A program made the translations under genes and the position numbers. Below, piece by piece: positions 43,589 to 53,400 of a stretch of 64,000 nt of DNA (position 1 is its first letter; each line of letters opens with the position of its first letter). This stretch comes from Rhabdobacter roseus (GTDB lineage: Bacteria; Bacteroidota; Bacteroidia; Cytophagales; Spirosomataceae), in NCBI RefSeq assembly GCF_014202275.1, contig NZ_JACHGF010000007.1:186001-250000 (forward strand), in the 5' to 3' direction. The notes under the pieces are model-generated. The model ran no database searches and was not told where the DNA came from. It worked only from the letters and a program-made list of their open reading frames with translations.

Positions 43589-44824
43589 TCAAAAAAGTGC
43601 ATGGGTCAGTTGGGCTATCGCCTGGGGTTCATCAGGGTACTGATCCAGGAATGACTTCGTAGGACTTTGGGGATAAAGTACCTTTCCCGTACGCGCCAGC
43701 GGCACGAAAATCTGCTTGTCCATGGGCTTGATCTGCTGATGCTCCCAGGCTTTTTCGCCCGCGGCGCGGGACAGCATCCAGTCAAAGGCCTTTTGCAGGC
43801 TTTTGCCCTGGGGCGTCTGGTAGTGCCACAGGTCCACGCCCACGTTCTCGCCCAGCAGCGCCAGCTCAAAAAAGCCGCGCAGGTTCATCACCGAGTACCC
43901 CCAGGAAAGCGTGCGCGCCAGCTCATGGGGCTGGCTGCCGTCTTCTTTCAGTTGGCTCTCGATCCGGGCCTTGGTTTGCTCTTCCAGGATTTTTTTGGCT
44001 AGCTGCGGCTGCTCCGTAAACAGCGCGATAGACGCCGCCTGCACGTCGTAGTAAGTACCGTGGTTGTTGTGCTCGTCGGCCTCGTCCAGGCCCACGGGGC
44101 TCGTGAGCATCCAGTCCAGAAACTGCCGGTACCAATCCTGAAGAGCCCGGTAGTCGGCCGCCGACAGTGCAGGCGAGTCTTTCAAAAGCTGAATGCCGTC
44201 GATGAGCTTCGTGACCCCGTGGGTGTCGATGAGGCCTATCCCCCGCCCTTCCGTCCGGCCGGGTACCGCCTGGCCGTAGTTGAGGTGCGGGTTCATGCGG
44301 GTGGTTTCGTCCAGAAACCACACCCGCAGTAGCCTGGCGGCGTGCTCGGCGTATTTTTTATCTTCGGTATAGTACCAGGCTACTCCCAGCAGCTGCACAT
44401 CCTGACACAACGCTTTGTAATATTCGGCGTCCTGGATCGCAAAGCGCTCGGGGTTCACCTGCCCGTCCTTCCGGATGTAGGGCAGGCCGTCGGCCTTGGA
44501 CGAGTCGGGCCACCAGTACGGACCCACGCTCATGTAGTCGCGCTTGTCGCCACTGGGGGGTACTTTGCCTTTGGCCGTCACGGTATAGGGGCCGCGTTGC
44601 AGCGCCTGGTCGGCCTGCTGGGAAAGTGCCGCCACCGCTCGTTTCAGCGCCGGATCTTTCTTTTTCAATTTCGCTTTATTGTCCTGCAAAACCGACGGCT
44701 TTACGAGGAAGGTCACGGGAGGGGTACTTTTTGGCAGGCCGGCGGTCAGGGCAAAGCTACTCAGCAGCCAGCAGAGCATGGCCCAGAAGGTACTTTTTCG
44801 TTGGATCAGCGGGTTAGGAATCAT
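43589..44824 (-). CDS. secreted alginate-lyase-family protein (PF05426, PL38-like)
   Basis: 411 residues, signal peptide at the N-terminus (to about residue 28). Alpha/alpha-barrel lyase with YMSVGPYWWPDSSKADGLPY (about 96-115), a conserved DTHGVTKLIDGI, and the active-site pair Asn254-His255 in HNNHGTYYDVQA. The SVGPYWWPD and NNHGTYYD signatures are typical of the PL38 branch, which includes glucuronan and mannuronan lyases. Size is normal. Located 28 bases before the fusion enzyme's stop in the same transcript. Confidence 0.85.
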   Translation of the reverse strand: MIPNPLIQRKSTFWAMLCWLLSSFALTAGLPKSTPPVTFLVKPSVLQDNKAKLKKKDPALKRAVAALSQQADQALQRGPYTVTAKGKVPPSGDKRDYMSVGPYWWPDSSKADGLPYIRKDGQVNPERFAIQDAEYYKALCQDVQLLGVAWYYTEDKKYAEHAARLLRVWFLDETTRMNPHLNYGQAVPGRTEGRGIGLIDTHGVTKLIDGIQLLKDSPALSAADYRALQDWYRQFLDWMLTSPVGLDEADEHNNHGTYYDVQAASIALFTEQPQLAKKILEEQTKARIESQLKEDGSQPHELARTLSWGYSVMNLRGFFELALLGENVGVDLWHYQTPQGKSLQKAFDWMLSRAAGEKAWEHQQIKPMDKQIFVPLARTGKVLYPQSPTKSFLDQYPDEPQAIAQLTHALF

Positions 44825-44852
44825 CGTATGGCTAGGGATTTAGGAATAAAAA

Positions 44853-46928
44853 CTACTCGGCGGGGTACTTGGCATCCATGATCATTTTTTTCTCCTTGCT
44901 TAGCTTTTGCGGATCGGCACCGGGACGACCATTGCCCGCGTAGGTATTGCCTTTGGCCTTTACGTTTTTGGCCGCGTAGGCTTCCAGGCCGTGTCCGGTG
45001 TTGTAGTGAATGAGGTTATGGCTTAAAGTAACGTTTCGGGAGCCCTGGTGCAGGTACTCCAGCATCACGCCACTGCGGTCGTTGGCCTCGATAAGGTTAT
45101 TTTCCACCCAAATATTTTCCGACTCGGTGACGAGCAGGCCGTAGTACGCATTGCGGGCTATTTCGCAGTTGGCCACAATGACGTCCCGGCAGTACCCTAG
45201 CGCCAGGCCGCTGCCGTGGGGGGAGGTAGCCAGGCGACTATCGCGAACCGTGACGTCGGCGCAGTGCGTCAGGAGCAGGTTATGCTGGAGCTTGGGGCCG
45301 GGTACTATGCTGGCCCCGTTTTCGTTGAAGTCGCAGCCAAGTACCTTCAGGCCGGTGGCTCCGCTCACAAATACGCCGTTGTAGGTCGCATTTTGTACCG
45401 TTATATTTTCAAAAGTGATATTTTTCATTTGTCCTTCCTGCTGCGCCAGCAGCATAATCCCGCCCCGGTTGGCCGTGCTCCGGTACGAGCGGGCGCTGTT
45501 GGGGTCGGAAGGTACCTCGGTGCGGGTCGCGACTTCGATCACCAGGTCTCGTAGCGTGAAGTCGTGCAGATTGGGCTCAGCGTTCACCAGCGCATCGCGC
45601 ACGCCAGAAGCCGGGTCCAGAAAAAGGATGGTACTTAGGCCCTCGCCCGCCAGCGTGACGCCACTGGGTACTTTGAGGGTAGTAGGTAAGCTATGTATTC
45701 CGGCCTTCGCCACCACCCAGCGGTTTTTCCCCGCCGCGGCATCCAGCGCCGCCTGTAACGATTCGCCCGGCGCTACCAGCAGCGCGTCGGAGGGTACTTT
45801 GGCCGTGGCCGAATGGCGCGCCCCGGCTACGTAGCCAATGGTACTTGCCTTGGGCGAAACCGCCTGCGTAGGTACCTTCGCCAGCGGGGCCCGCACGGCC
45901 GTCAGGACGGAGCGGCTCGCTTTGGTCCGGACCGAGTCGGCCGCCTGGCGGGTGTAGGGCATGTCAACGCCGCGGGCGGCGTAGTGGCGGTATACGTACT
46001 CGTAGTCGTCGCGCAGGGTGCGGGCTCGCTCGGAAATGGTCCCGTAGCTATGGGGTTTGTCGCTCAGCAGGAACTGGGCCGTGTACTCGTAGCCCAGGGC
46101 CAGGCGATTATTCCCAATCGAAAAGAGATCTACCCCCTGCGTGTAGGCAATCTGGGCCGCCCCGGCAAATTCGCCCAGGCCCAGCTGCACGTGCGCCTGA
46201 TCGCGGGTACTTTCCTGGCACTGTCCGCTGGGGTAGATGTACTTGAAGATCCCGCCGTTAACGGGCCCGTGCAGAAAATGAGCGACGGCGTTGTCGAACA
46301 GGGGCCGGTTGTCGGTAAAAATAGCGATGGCAAGCAGCGAGTGGATAATGGCCCCGTCCCAGTTGCCATTGGCCTGGGGGTAGTAAAAACGCATGAGCGG
46401 GTAGTAGACCGTCGTGAGCATCTTTGTAAAGCGCTCTACCTCGGCGGAAGCCAAACCGGCGTTGGTATAGCGCAGAATCTCGGCGGCATTGCACAGCGCG
46501 TGGCCCGTCCAGGCGGCGAGTAGCTTGGCGTCGTTGTAATCAAAATCCCAGAGGGTACCTGACCAGGCGTTCAGGATCTCGATGGCTTTCCGGGCGTAGG
46601 CGGGGTCGTTGGTGAGGTACCAGAGCAGGGCGCAATTATAGGCCATATTGGCTCCTTTGGACAAATCATCCCCGCCGATATTGGGCCGCCCGTAGGGTCC
46701 CCGCAGTACGTGCGTGTGCGGCTTTACTTCAAAAGTAAGGTCAGTTGCTGCTTTGAGTCGATCGAAGGCGTCTTTCCAGGGCTGCTCGCCTTTGAGCACC
46801 TGCTGCTTCATATAAGCCAGGTCCTGGGCCGACTGGTCGATACCCGGATGGATGAATTTTTGGGCAAAGGCCGAAGGAAGCAAGACGGTAGTAGCAAGAA
46901 CTACCACCAACATCAAAAGTCTTTTCAT
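44853..46928 (-). CDS. two-domain enzyme: alginate-lyase-fold domain fused to right-handed beta-helix
   Basis: 691 residues from the ATG at 46928, Sec signal ending SAFAQ. Residues about 22-325 form an alginate-lyase-superfamily toroid (ANMAYNCALLWYLTNDPAYA, NGNWDGAIIHSLLAIAIF, GQCQESTRDQAHVQLGLGEF); the place of the usual Asn-His pair reads Asn-Trp. A low-complexity linker (about 330-370) leads to a right-handed parallel beta-helix (about 375-670) with GLSTILFLDPASG, NATYNGVFVSGATGLKVLG, HGSGLALGYCRDVIVANCEI and YNTGHGLEAYAAKNVKAKG coils, as in PL6 lyases and C5-epimerases. The pair of folds in one chain suggests two linked activities on uronans. Both domains are visible; activities are inference. 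Confidence 0.8.
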   Translation of the reverse strand: MKRLLMLVVVLATTVLLPSAFAQKFIHPGIDQSAQDLAYMKQQVLKGEQPWKDAFDRLKAATDLTFEVKPHTHVLRGPYGRPNIGGDDLSKGANMAYNCALLWYLTNDPAYARKAIEILNAWSGTLWDFDYNDAKLLAAWTGHALCNAAEILRYTNAGLASAEVERFTKMLTTVYYPLMRFYYPQANGNWDGAIIHSLLAIAIFTDNRPLFDNAVAHFLHGPVNGGIFKYIYPSGQCQESTRDQAHVQLGLGEFAGAAQIAYTQGVDLFSIGNNRLALGYEYTAQFLLSDKPHSYGTISERARTLRDDYEYVYRHYAARGVDMPYTRQAADSVRTKASRSVLTAVRAPLAKVPTQAVSPKASTIGYVAGARHSATAKVPSDALLVAPGESLQAALDAAAGKNRWVVAKAGIHSLPTTLKVPSGVTLAGEGLSTILFLDPASGVRDALVNAEPNLHDFTLRDLVIEVATRTEVPSDPNSARSYRSTANRGGIMLLAQQEGQMKNITFENITVQNATYNGVFVSGATGLKVLGCDFNENGASIVPGPKLQHNLLLTHCADVTVRDSRLATSPHGSGLALGYCRDVIVANCEIARNAYYGLLVTESENIWVENNLIEANDRSGVMLEYLHQGSRNVTLSHNLIHYNTGHGLEAYAAKNVKAKGNTYAGNGRPGADPQKLSKEKKMIMDAKYPAE

Positions 46929-47005
46929 AACGAATGGTAAAAGGGCTAGGGTACCTGAGCAGCGGGCCGTGTCCACTACACGGTCAAGCTTTTATGCTTA
47001 CTTAG

Positions 47006-47067
47006 AAAAACAAATGGTTGAATTGTTGGTCTAGAAGCAATTCTAAACGTAGCAATTCAACCATTTG
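47006..47067 (-). terminator. long terminator of the susCD2 operon with inner GCAA-loop stem
   Basis: 15-base-pair perfect stem (47011-47025 with 47053-47067); inside it a 5-base-pair stem (47032-47036 with 47041-47045) closed by the plus-strand tetraloop GCAA. On the minus strand the outer stem is followed by TTTTT. It separates the SusCD/lipoprotein transcript from the lyase genes. Confidence 0.85.
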
Positions 47068-47124
47068 AAGGTATTCCAACTTTTTCAACGTCAAGAAGTA
47101 CTTATAAAGGTACCTCCGGGCAAA

Positions 47125-48117
47125 TTAAAGGGCGTAGCGCTTGATGCTGATCCGGGCGCTGCGGGCACCGTTGTTTATGGCGTTAAAGTAGATATAAGCC
47201 CGGTAACGACCATCGGCCGTTTCTACCCAGGCACCCGACTCGGCCCGCATGTTGATGGCGAAGTTAGGCTCCCCTTCCAGGTTCAACTGCTGGAAATCCA
47301 GGTCGTCGATGTACACCCCAAACTGGGTGCGCGCCAGGTGGAAATCCCGGATTCCCCAGGCTTTCCGGATCTTGATGCTACGGTTTACGCCCGCCGGGAG
47401 CGTAATACCCGGACGGTACTGGGCATCGGCCGCTGGCGAAACCAGCCCGTGGTTGAACGTTACGTTCGGGATGGTCCGGTAGAGGTACACCAGGTCGATC
47501 TTGTCCGGATTGGCGGCGGCTTGTGCTGCCGTGTACACGGCCATGTCGGCAATCGAGATGTAGCAGGCTCCGGCGTCTACGACGTTCAGGTCCAGTTTAA
47601 GGTCCATTTTCCCAACGGTATACGGCCCCATGGTATAGGATACCGTTTGGCCGTTACTGCTGGTCGCCGAGAACGTAAAGTTCACCGACTGGCCGCGTGC
47701 TTCTTCGGGAATCCGGTAGAAATAGCGCAGCGTAGCCGCCGAGGTATCGGCTGTGAAGTTCACCCTGGTGATGCGCCCTTCGGTAGCGGAGGGCTGGCCC
47801 ACCACGACGCCCACGTCCGCTCCACCGCCATCGGTATAGAAAGAACGATGCTCCAGGTAGGTACCGCTGGCCCCCGAAATGGAGGCTTCTACCTGGGCGG
47901 AGGTGATCCGGCCCATGTCCCGGGGAAGCGCCATGGCGTAGGCAAACTCAATGTCGAGGCCCACCACGTTGGGGCCCAGCGTACGTTTAATCACATCGTT
48001 CTGAAATCCACTGCCTTTCAGCGGCGTGACCGTCACGATCTCCTTCTCCTGGCAGGCCGAAACGCCCAGCAGACAGATCAGAAGCAATAGGGTAATGTAT
48101 GAATAGTTCCGTTGCAT
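47125..48117 (-). CDS. lipoprotein, candidate surface glycan-binding protein (DUF4466-like)
   Basis: 330 residues from the ATG at 48117, with a lipoprotein signal ending LLGVSAC. The mature chain is beta-rich: LDIEFAYAMALPRDMGRITSAQ, IPEEARGQSVNFTFSATSSNG, then a C-terminal domain with WGIRDFHLARTQFGVYIDDLDF that may bind glycan. The order SusC-SusD-lipoprotein-lipoprotein is the usual place of surface glycan-binding proteins. I am unsure of the DUF number; no catalytic motif is seen. It overlaps nothing and begins 16 bases after the preceding gene's stop. Confidence 0.7.
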   Translation of the reverse strand: MQRNYSYITLLLLICLLGVSACQEKEIVTVTPLKGSGFQNDVIKRTLGPNVVGLDIEFAYAMALPRDMGRITSAQVEASISGASGTYLEHRSFYTDGGGADVGVVVGQPSATEGRITRVNFTADTSAATLRYFYRIPEEARGQSVNFTFSATSSNGQTVSYTMGPYTVGKMDLKLDLNVVDAGACYISIADMAVYTAAQAAANPDKIDLVYLYRTIPNVTFNHGLVSPAADAQYRPGITLPAGVNRSIKIRKAWGIRDFHLARTQFGVYIDDLDFQQLNLEGEPNFAINMRAESGAWVETADGRYRAYIYFNAINNGARSARISIKRYAL

Positions 48118-48133
48118 GATCGATGGTTTTTTA

Positions 48134-48541
48134 TTACGGTTTCTGAACAGTAACGTAAACAGTATAAGGCTTCCGCACCTTTCGGTTACCGGAAACAACT
48201 GTGTACACTTTGGGATTAGCCAAATCGGAGAAATCCACTTTGCCGGTAATCTTGGGGTCCAGCTTGGCGTCAGTCACTAACGAAAACTGAGGGAAGAGGT
48301 TCCGTAGGTCCGTACCGTAAAATACCTCCACTTGAATGGTTTGGGCGGTGGTATCAATCACGGGGTTTTTGGTGCGGACGGTTTGGAAATCCCCGCCCAG
48401 CAACTCAAAGTTACTCACGAAACACTCGGCCCGATCGGTGATGAGGAGTCCGTCCTCATCTACGGGAAAATCATTCTTGCAACCTACCCAGGCAACGGAT
48501 ACCAGCAAGAGTACGCAGGCTATTCTAAAATATTTTTTCAT
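48134..48541 (-). CDS. small lipoprotein with DUF5018-like Ig domain
   Basis: 135 residues from the ATG at 48541; lipoprotein signal ending AWVGC. The mature part is one beta-sandwich of the DUF5018 type: VEVFYGTDLRNLFPQFSLV, KITGKVDFSDLANPKVYTVV and KPYTVYVTVQ. Such domains act as spacers in surface glycan-binding lipoproteins. It lies 46 bases downstream of susD2 and 16 bases upstream of the larger lipoprotein, so the two may form one surface unit. Confidence 0.75.
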   Translation of the reverse strand: MKKYFRIACVLLLVSVAWVGCKNDFPVDEDGLLITDRAECFVSNFELLGGDFQTVRTKNPVIDTTAQTIQVEVFYGTDLRNLFPQFSLVTDAKLDPKITGKVDFSDLANPKVYTVVSGNRKVRKPYTVYVTVQKP

Positions 48542-48587
48542 TGCAATGTTCATTTATATTACAAAAATCTCACTAGGATAGCCTGGC

Positions 48588-50432
48588 TTACATCCACGGC
48601 CGGTTTTGGGTCAGGTTCGGGTTACGATCCCGCTCTCCGGGCGGAATCCGGAAGATGTAGGCCTGCTCGTACACGCGCTCGGAGGCATTTTGGTAGTAGC
48701 GCTGCTGCTGAGCACCGCGCGTGTCGATCCGCCATACGCCCTCCGTGAGAGGTCCACCCCATACGCGTTCGATGGCCCGCCAGCGGCGCAGGTCGAAGCC
48801 CCGGTGGCCTTCGCCCAGCAGCTCGATGATCCGCTCCTGCTCAATGGCGTCAAAGAAAGCTTGTTTGCTGGCCGTTTTGTCTGCCTTCAACGGAGGCAAA
48901 TTACCCCGGTGACGAATTTTATTCACCAGCTCAATGGCGTCGGCTTGGGGACCGTTGATTTCGTTGGTCGCTTCGGCGTACATCAGGTACACATCGGCTA
49001 GGCGCATCACGGGGAAGTCATAATCGCCGTCGCTCCGTCCCTGCCCGGCGTAGTTGCGCAGGAACTTCCGGAATACGTAGCCTGAGTTGCTACCGTCGGT
49101 ATTATAGGAAGTATATCGAACGCCGTTGATAGTCACGGGTTGATTCCAGGTTTGGTAAATAAAGGGTACCCAGCCGGTCGACTGTAGACCAATCATCCCG
49201 ATGCTCATTTCGTAATCCCACATGATGGAAGACTTCATGCGGTAGTCGCGGTTGGCGTAGCTCTGCGGATTCACGGCCGAGTTTGGCGTGGTACGAGCCG
49301 CGGGATTAGCCGAAGGGTTCATCGGAATCATCGGTTCCATAAAGTCGCCGGTGATGGTCGATTGGTAGCGATCGGCGATTTCGTAACGCGGAGAAACCCA
49401 GCATTGGGATCCTTCATGGGAGCGCCCGGCCACGTCGCGCATGAGTTCTTCACCCTGCGCGGTACCTACGCCACCGTGCGTGAAAGTCATGATCATCTCG
49501 GGATTTCCGTTCGCAATGGGCGTAAACAGATAGTAGTAGTTGGGTAGTTTTTCGGCTTTCCCTAGCTCATCGATTTCACCGGGTTCTCCTCCCCGGAACA
49601 GCGTCAGACCGAAATCCTGAATCACTTTACGGAAGTCCTCGGCGGCGGCGGCGTAGGCCGCATCAGCGGCGGCAGGATCACTCTTAAAGGTTTCGAGCTC
49701 CGGCCAGCCAAACTTATTCCAGCACGCCCAGTAGAGCTGCAACTTACCCCGGAAGGCCAGTGCGGCAGGCTTGCCGGCCCGCCCTATGGCGGCTCCCTTC
49801 ACAGGTAGCTTTTCGTAGGCATAGGTAAAGTCAGCCATGATGGAGTCCTTCACCTGGGCGATGGGCATCCGGGTAATGTCTGCTACCTCCGCGTTGGCAT
49901 TCACAATGTTGCTGATGTAGGGTACATCCCCCCACATGGAGATCAAGCGGAAGTACACCATCCCGCGGAGCAAGCGAGCCTCCCCCACAATCGCTTCCAG
50001 GTTCTCCACCGAGGAGGGGCTGGCCGTTTGCAGCATTATATTTACGTTATCGATTACGTAGTTGGCGCGGTTAACGCCCCCGTAGAGGTAACGGTACATT
50101 TTATCGAAGCTTCCCGCGTAGCCCGAAGGGTTGTAGTTACCGTTATGGTACGCATCTCCAAGCCTTAAATTTTCATTTGTTGCGCTGGTTCCGCGGGTCC
50201 GGACGTACTCCCCGTGGCCGTCAAGGTAGTAGTCGCGATCGAATAGAGGACGAATGGACGAATAGGCACCCATGAGGGCAAAGGTAGCGTCGGCTTCCGT
50301 TTTCCAGAAAGCGTTGGTTCCCAGCTCGGTTGTGGGCGCCTGCTCGAGCAGATCTTCCTGGCAGGAGCTTGCCCCCAGCATGAAGCCCGTCAAAGCCGCA
50401 ACGGACAGTATTTTTGAAGTAATTCTTTTCAT
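48588..50432 (-). CDS. SusD/RagB-family outer-membrane lipoprotein (pair 2)
   Basis: 614 residues from the ATG at 50432; lipoprotein signal ending GASSC. SusD hallmarks: TTELGTNAFWKTEADATFALMGAYSS near the N-terminus, VGEARLLRGMVYFRLISMWGDVPYI in the TPR-like core, and FFDAIEQERIIELLGEGHRGFDLRRW near the C-terminus. Partner of susC2, 19 bases downstream of it. Longer than SusD of pair 1 and not closely similar, so the two pairs probably bind different parts or different glycans. Confidence 0.95.
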   Translation of the reverse strand: MKRITSKILSVAALTGFMLGASSCQEDLLEQAPTTELGTNAFWKTEADATFALMGAYSSIRPLFDRDYYLDGHGEYVRTRGTSATNENLRLGDAYHNGNYNPSGYAGSFDKMYRYLYGGVNRANYVIDNVNIMLQTASPSSVENLEAIVGEARLLRGMVYFRLISMWGDVPYISNIVNANAEVADITRMPIAQVKDSIMADFTYAYEKLPVKGAAIGRAGKPAALAFRGKLQLYWACWNKFGWPELETFKSDPAAADAAYAAAAEDFRKVIQDFGLTLFRGGEPGEIDELGKAEKLPNYYYLFTPIANGNPEMIMTFTHGGVGTAQGEELMRDVAGRSHEGSQCWVSPRYEIADRYQSTITGDFMEPMIPMNPSANPAARTTPNSAVNPQSYANRDYRMKSSIMWDYEMSIGMIGLQSTGWVPFIYQTWNQPVTINGVRYTSYNTDGSNSGYVFRKFLRNYAGQGRSDGDYDFPVMRLADVYLMYAEATNEINGPQADAIELVNKIRHRGNLPPLKADKTASKQAFFDAIEQERIIELLGEGHRGFDLRRWRAIERVWGGPLTEGVWRIDTRGAQQQRYYQNASERVYEQAYIFRIPPGERDRNPNLTQNRPWM

Positions 50433-50451
50433 ACCTATAAAAATCTTTGAA

Positions 50452-53400
50452 TTAGATACCAATGTTGATACCAACTGAATACGATTTATTGATCGGGTAC
50501 ACGTTGCTGCGGTTACCGTCTTTTTCGGGATCAAGGCCCCGGAACTTGGTCAGTGTAGCGATGTTTTCCGACGAGCCGAAGATCCGAACGCTAGCCAGGC
50601 CAATTTTACGCAGCACGGTCTTGGGTACATTATAGCCTAACTGCACGTTTTTCACCCGGATGTAGCTCAAATCGTCCAGCCAGAAGGTACTTTCGGTTGT
50701 GTTATTACTTCCTCCTAGACGGGGCCAGGCTCCGTCGCGGTTTTCCCACGACCAAGGATTCTCCCAGTGCCCCCAGGTAGAAGCGTAGCGCTGGGTACCG
50801 AAGTTTACGTTGTTGTGGTTGTTGAGCCAGAAGTCCTTACGACCCGTAGCCCCTTGCACCAGCACCACGATGTCAAACCCGCGCCAGGAGGCATTGGCGT
50901 TCAACGCTAAGAAGGTCGTAGGGCGTTCACGCTGAAATTTAGAATGGGCAATTTTATCGTTATCGTCAATCCGGCCATCACCGTTCACGTCCTTACGCAG
51001 AATATCGCCCGGCGAGGCACCTTGGGGCGTGGCGTTGTACACATCCTCCCAGGTCTGAGCAATCCCCATATCCTCCCAAGCATACACATAGCGGTACGGC
51101 ATGTTTAGGAATACCCAACCTTTCCCCAGGAACTCGTTCCACTTCTCCAGGGTTGTGACGTTTTTCGAGCCGTTCAGGTTGACGCCGTAGGCGACCTGTC
51201 CGATCTGGTCGCGCCAGGTTAGGTTCAGCTCCACCCCGCGGTTACGGAGGTTCCCGATGTTGCGGCGGGGCGCGGTGTAGGCTCCCGTCAGGTGGATCGA
51301 CATCTCCGAAGGCCGGTTCATGCCCGTCGTGAGGCGGTCGTAGAAGTCGATTTCGGCGGTCAGGCGGTTGTTGAGGAAGCCCAGGTCCAACCCTAGGTTA
51401 AATACGGAAGTCGTTTCCCAGGAAAGATCCCGGTTGACCATCTTGCGGTTCACGAAGCCCTTCTGGATGCTGTTCCCCAGGAAATAGTTGCTGGCGGCCA
51501 GCGTTTCCTGCTGCTCGTAGCGACCCACCCCAGCGTTGTTTCCGAGACTACCGTACGACACCCGTAGCTTACCCGAGCTCAGGAAACGATCGGTAAAAGC
51601 ACTGATGAAGCTCTCTTCGGTAAAGCGCCAGCCCAAAGCCGCCGAAGGGAAGAAGCCAAACCGACTTCCGTCTAAGAACTTGGAAGAACCGTCGGCGCGG
51701 AAGTTCACTTCGAGCAAGTAGCGGTCAAAGGCCGTGTAGTTGAGGCGGCCAATGTACGAGCGAAGCCCTTCGGCGCTGGAGCTCCCCCCTGTGCCTTGAA
51801 TGTCGGTCAGGGCAGCATCGATTTCGTGCAGGGACGGGTGCAGACGGTCGTTACGGGAAGAAGACTGGTAGCGATCGTACCAGTATTCCTCGCTGTATAC
51901 GGCCAGGGCGCTCAACGTGTGGTTTTTCCCAAAGGAGGTGTTGTAGGTCAATCGCCCGTTGAGCATCGTTTTGTAGCCGGTGTTGGTAAAGTTACCTACC
52001 CCCGCGTTATCCGTAACGTACGCCCGGGCCCCAAAGGCTCCCTGCTGGAAGTTGTAGGCGCGGTTGGGCATGTTGGCGTTCCAGCGAAACTGGTTGTCGT
52101 AGTTCAGGGCGTAGTCAATACGAGCCGTTAGGCCTTTGATCGGCGACCAGTCCCAGAACAAGTTGGCGTTGGCTTCCTGGCGGTTCTGGTAGCTCAGGTT
52201 GTTGATGTAGTTGGTGTAGGGATTGTAGGCCTGGGGATCTTCGTTGTAGGCCATGGTCCCCCCGTAATAACCCGAGACCGGATCGTAAGGAACAATACCG
52301 GCAATGGCGTACTGCATGTCGTAGCCCGCGGTGTTGTTGTCCTCGGTGAAACCATCCGCCAGGAAGTAGGTAAACTTCGACCAGTTCCCCTGGAAACGTA
52401 CCCCTACGTTCATATTTTTGTTCAGCTTATAATCAAAGTTGAAGCGGGCGTTGTAGCGCTTAAAGTCGTTGTTGATCTGCAAACCTTTTTCGTCCATCAA
52501 ACCAATCGAGATGAAGAAGTTGGACTTGTCATTGCCGCCGGAGGCCGAAAGGTTGTGGTTCTGCATGGTACCGTTACGCATGATGATGTCCCACCAGTCG
52601 GTGTTGGGATAGCGCAGCGGATCTACCATACCCAGGGCCATCCACTGGTCGATGGTACCGTCCCGGAAGAGGTAGTTAGAACGCAGCGTACCCACGTCGG
52701 CCGCGCGCTGGTGCAGCGTCAGGGCGCGGGGGTAGTCGTCCATGAAGTCGATGGCCCGGGTTGGTACCTGTACGGCGTAAGAGCCCGTATAGTTGATGCT
52801 GGCCCGTTCCTGCCCTTTACCCGACTTGGTGGTGATCAGGATAACCCCGTTGGCCGCCCGTGATCCGTACACCGATGCCGAGGTAGCGTCTTTCAGTACC
52901 GATACGCTCTCGATGTCGTGGATGTTGATCCGGTTGATGTCTACGTCGGGCATGCCGTCGACGACGATCAGCGGACCGGCACCATTGACCGTACCCAAGC
53001 CGCGAATCATCAGGCTGGCGTTATTACGGCCCGCCATACCCGTCGACTGCGTCACGGCCATACCGGGTACCAAACCCGCCAAACCCGACGATACGTTGGC
53101 CAGCGAGCGGCTGGCAATTTTTTCGTCGATGGTCACGGTGGCTACCGCGCCCGTGACGTTGGCGCGCTTCTGGGTACCGTACCCAACTACTACGACTTCG
53201 TCCAGCGCCCGGTCTTCTGACTGAAGGACCACTTCGACGGTCTGGCGGTTGCCTACTTCTACCTCCTGGGTGGCATAGCCAATAAAGCTAAACACCAGCA
53301 CGGAGCTTGCATTGGTGACGTTGAGCGAGTAATTCCCGTCGGTGTTGGTGGTAGTACCGTTGGCGGTACCTTTTTCTACCACACTCACACCGGGCATTCC

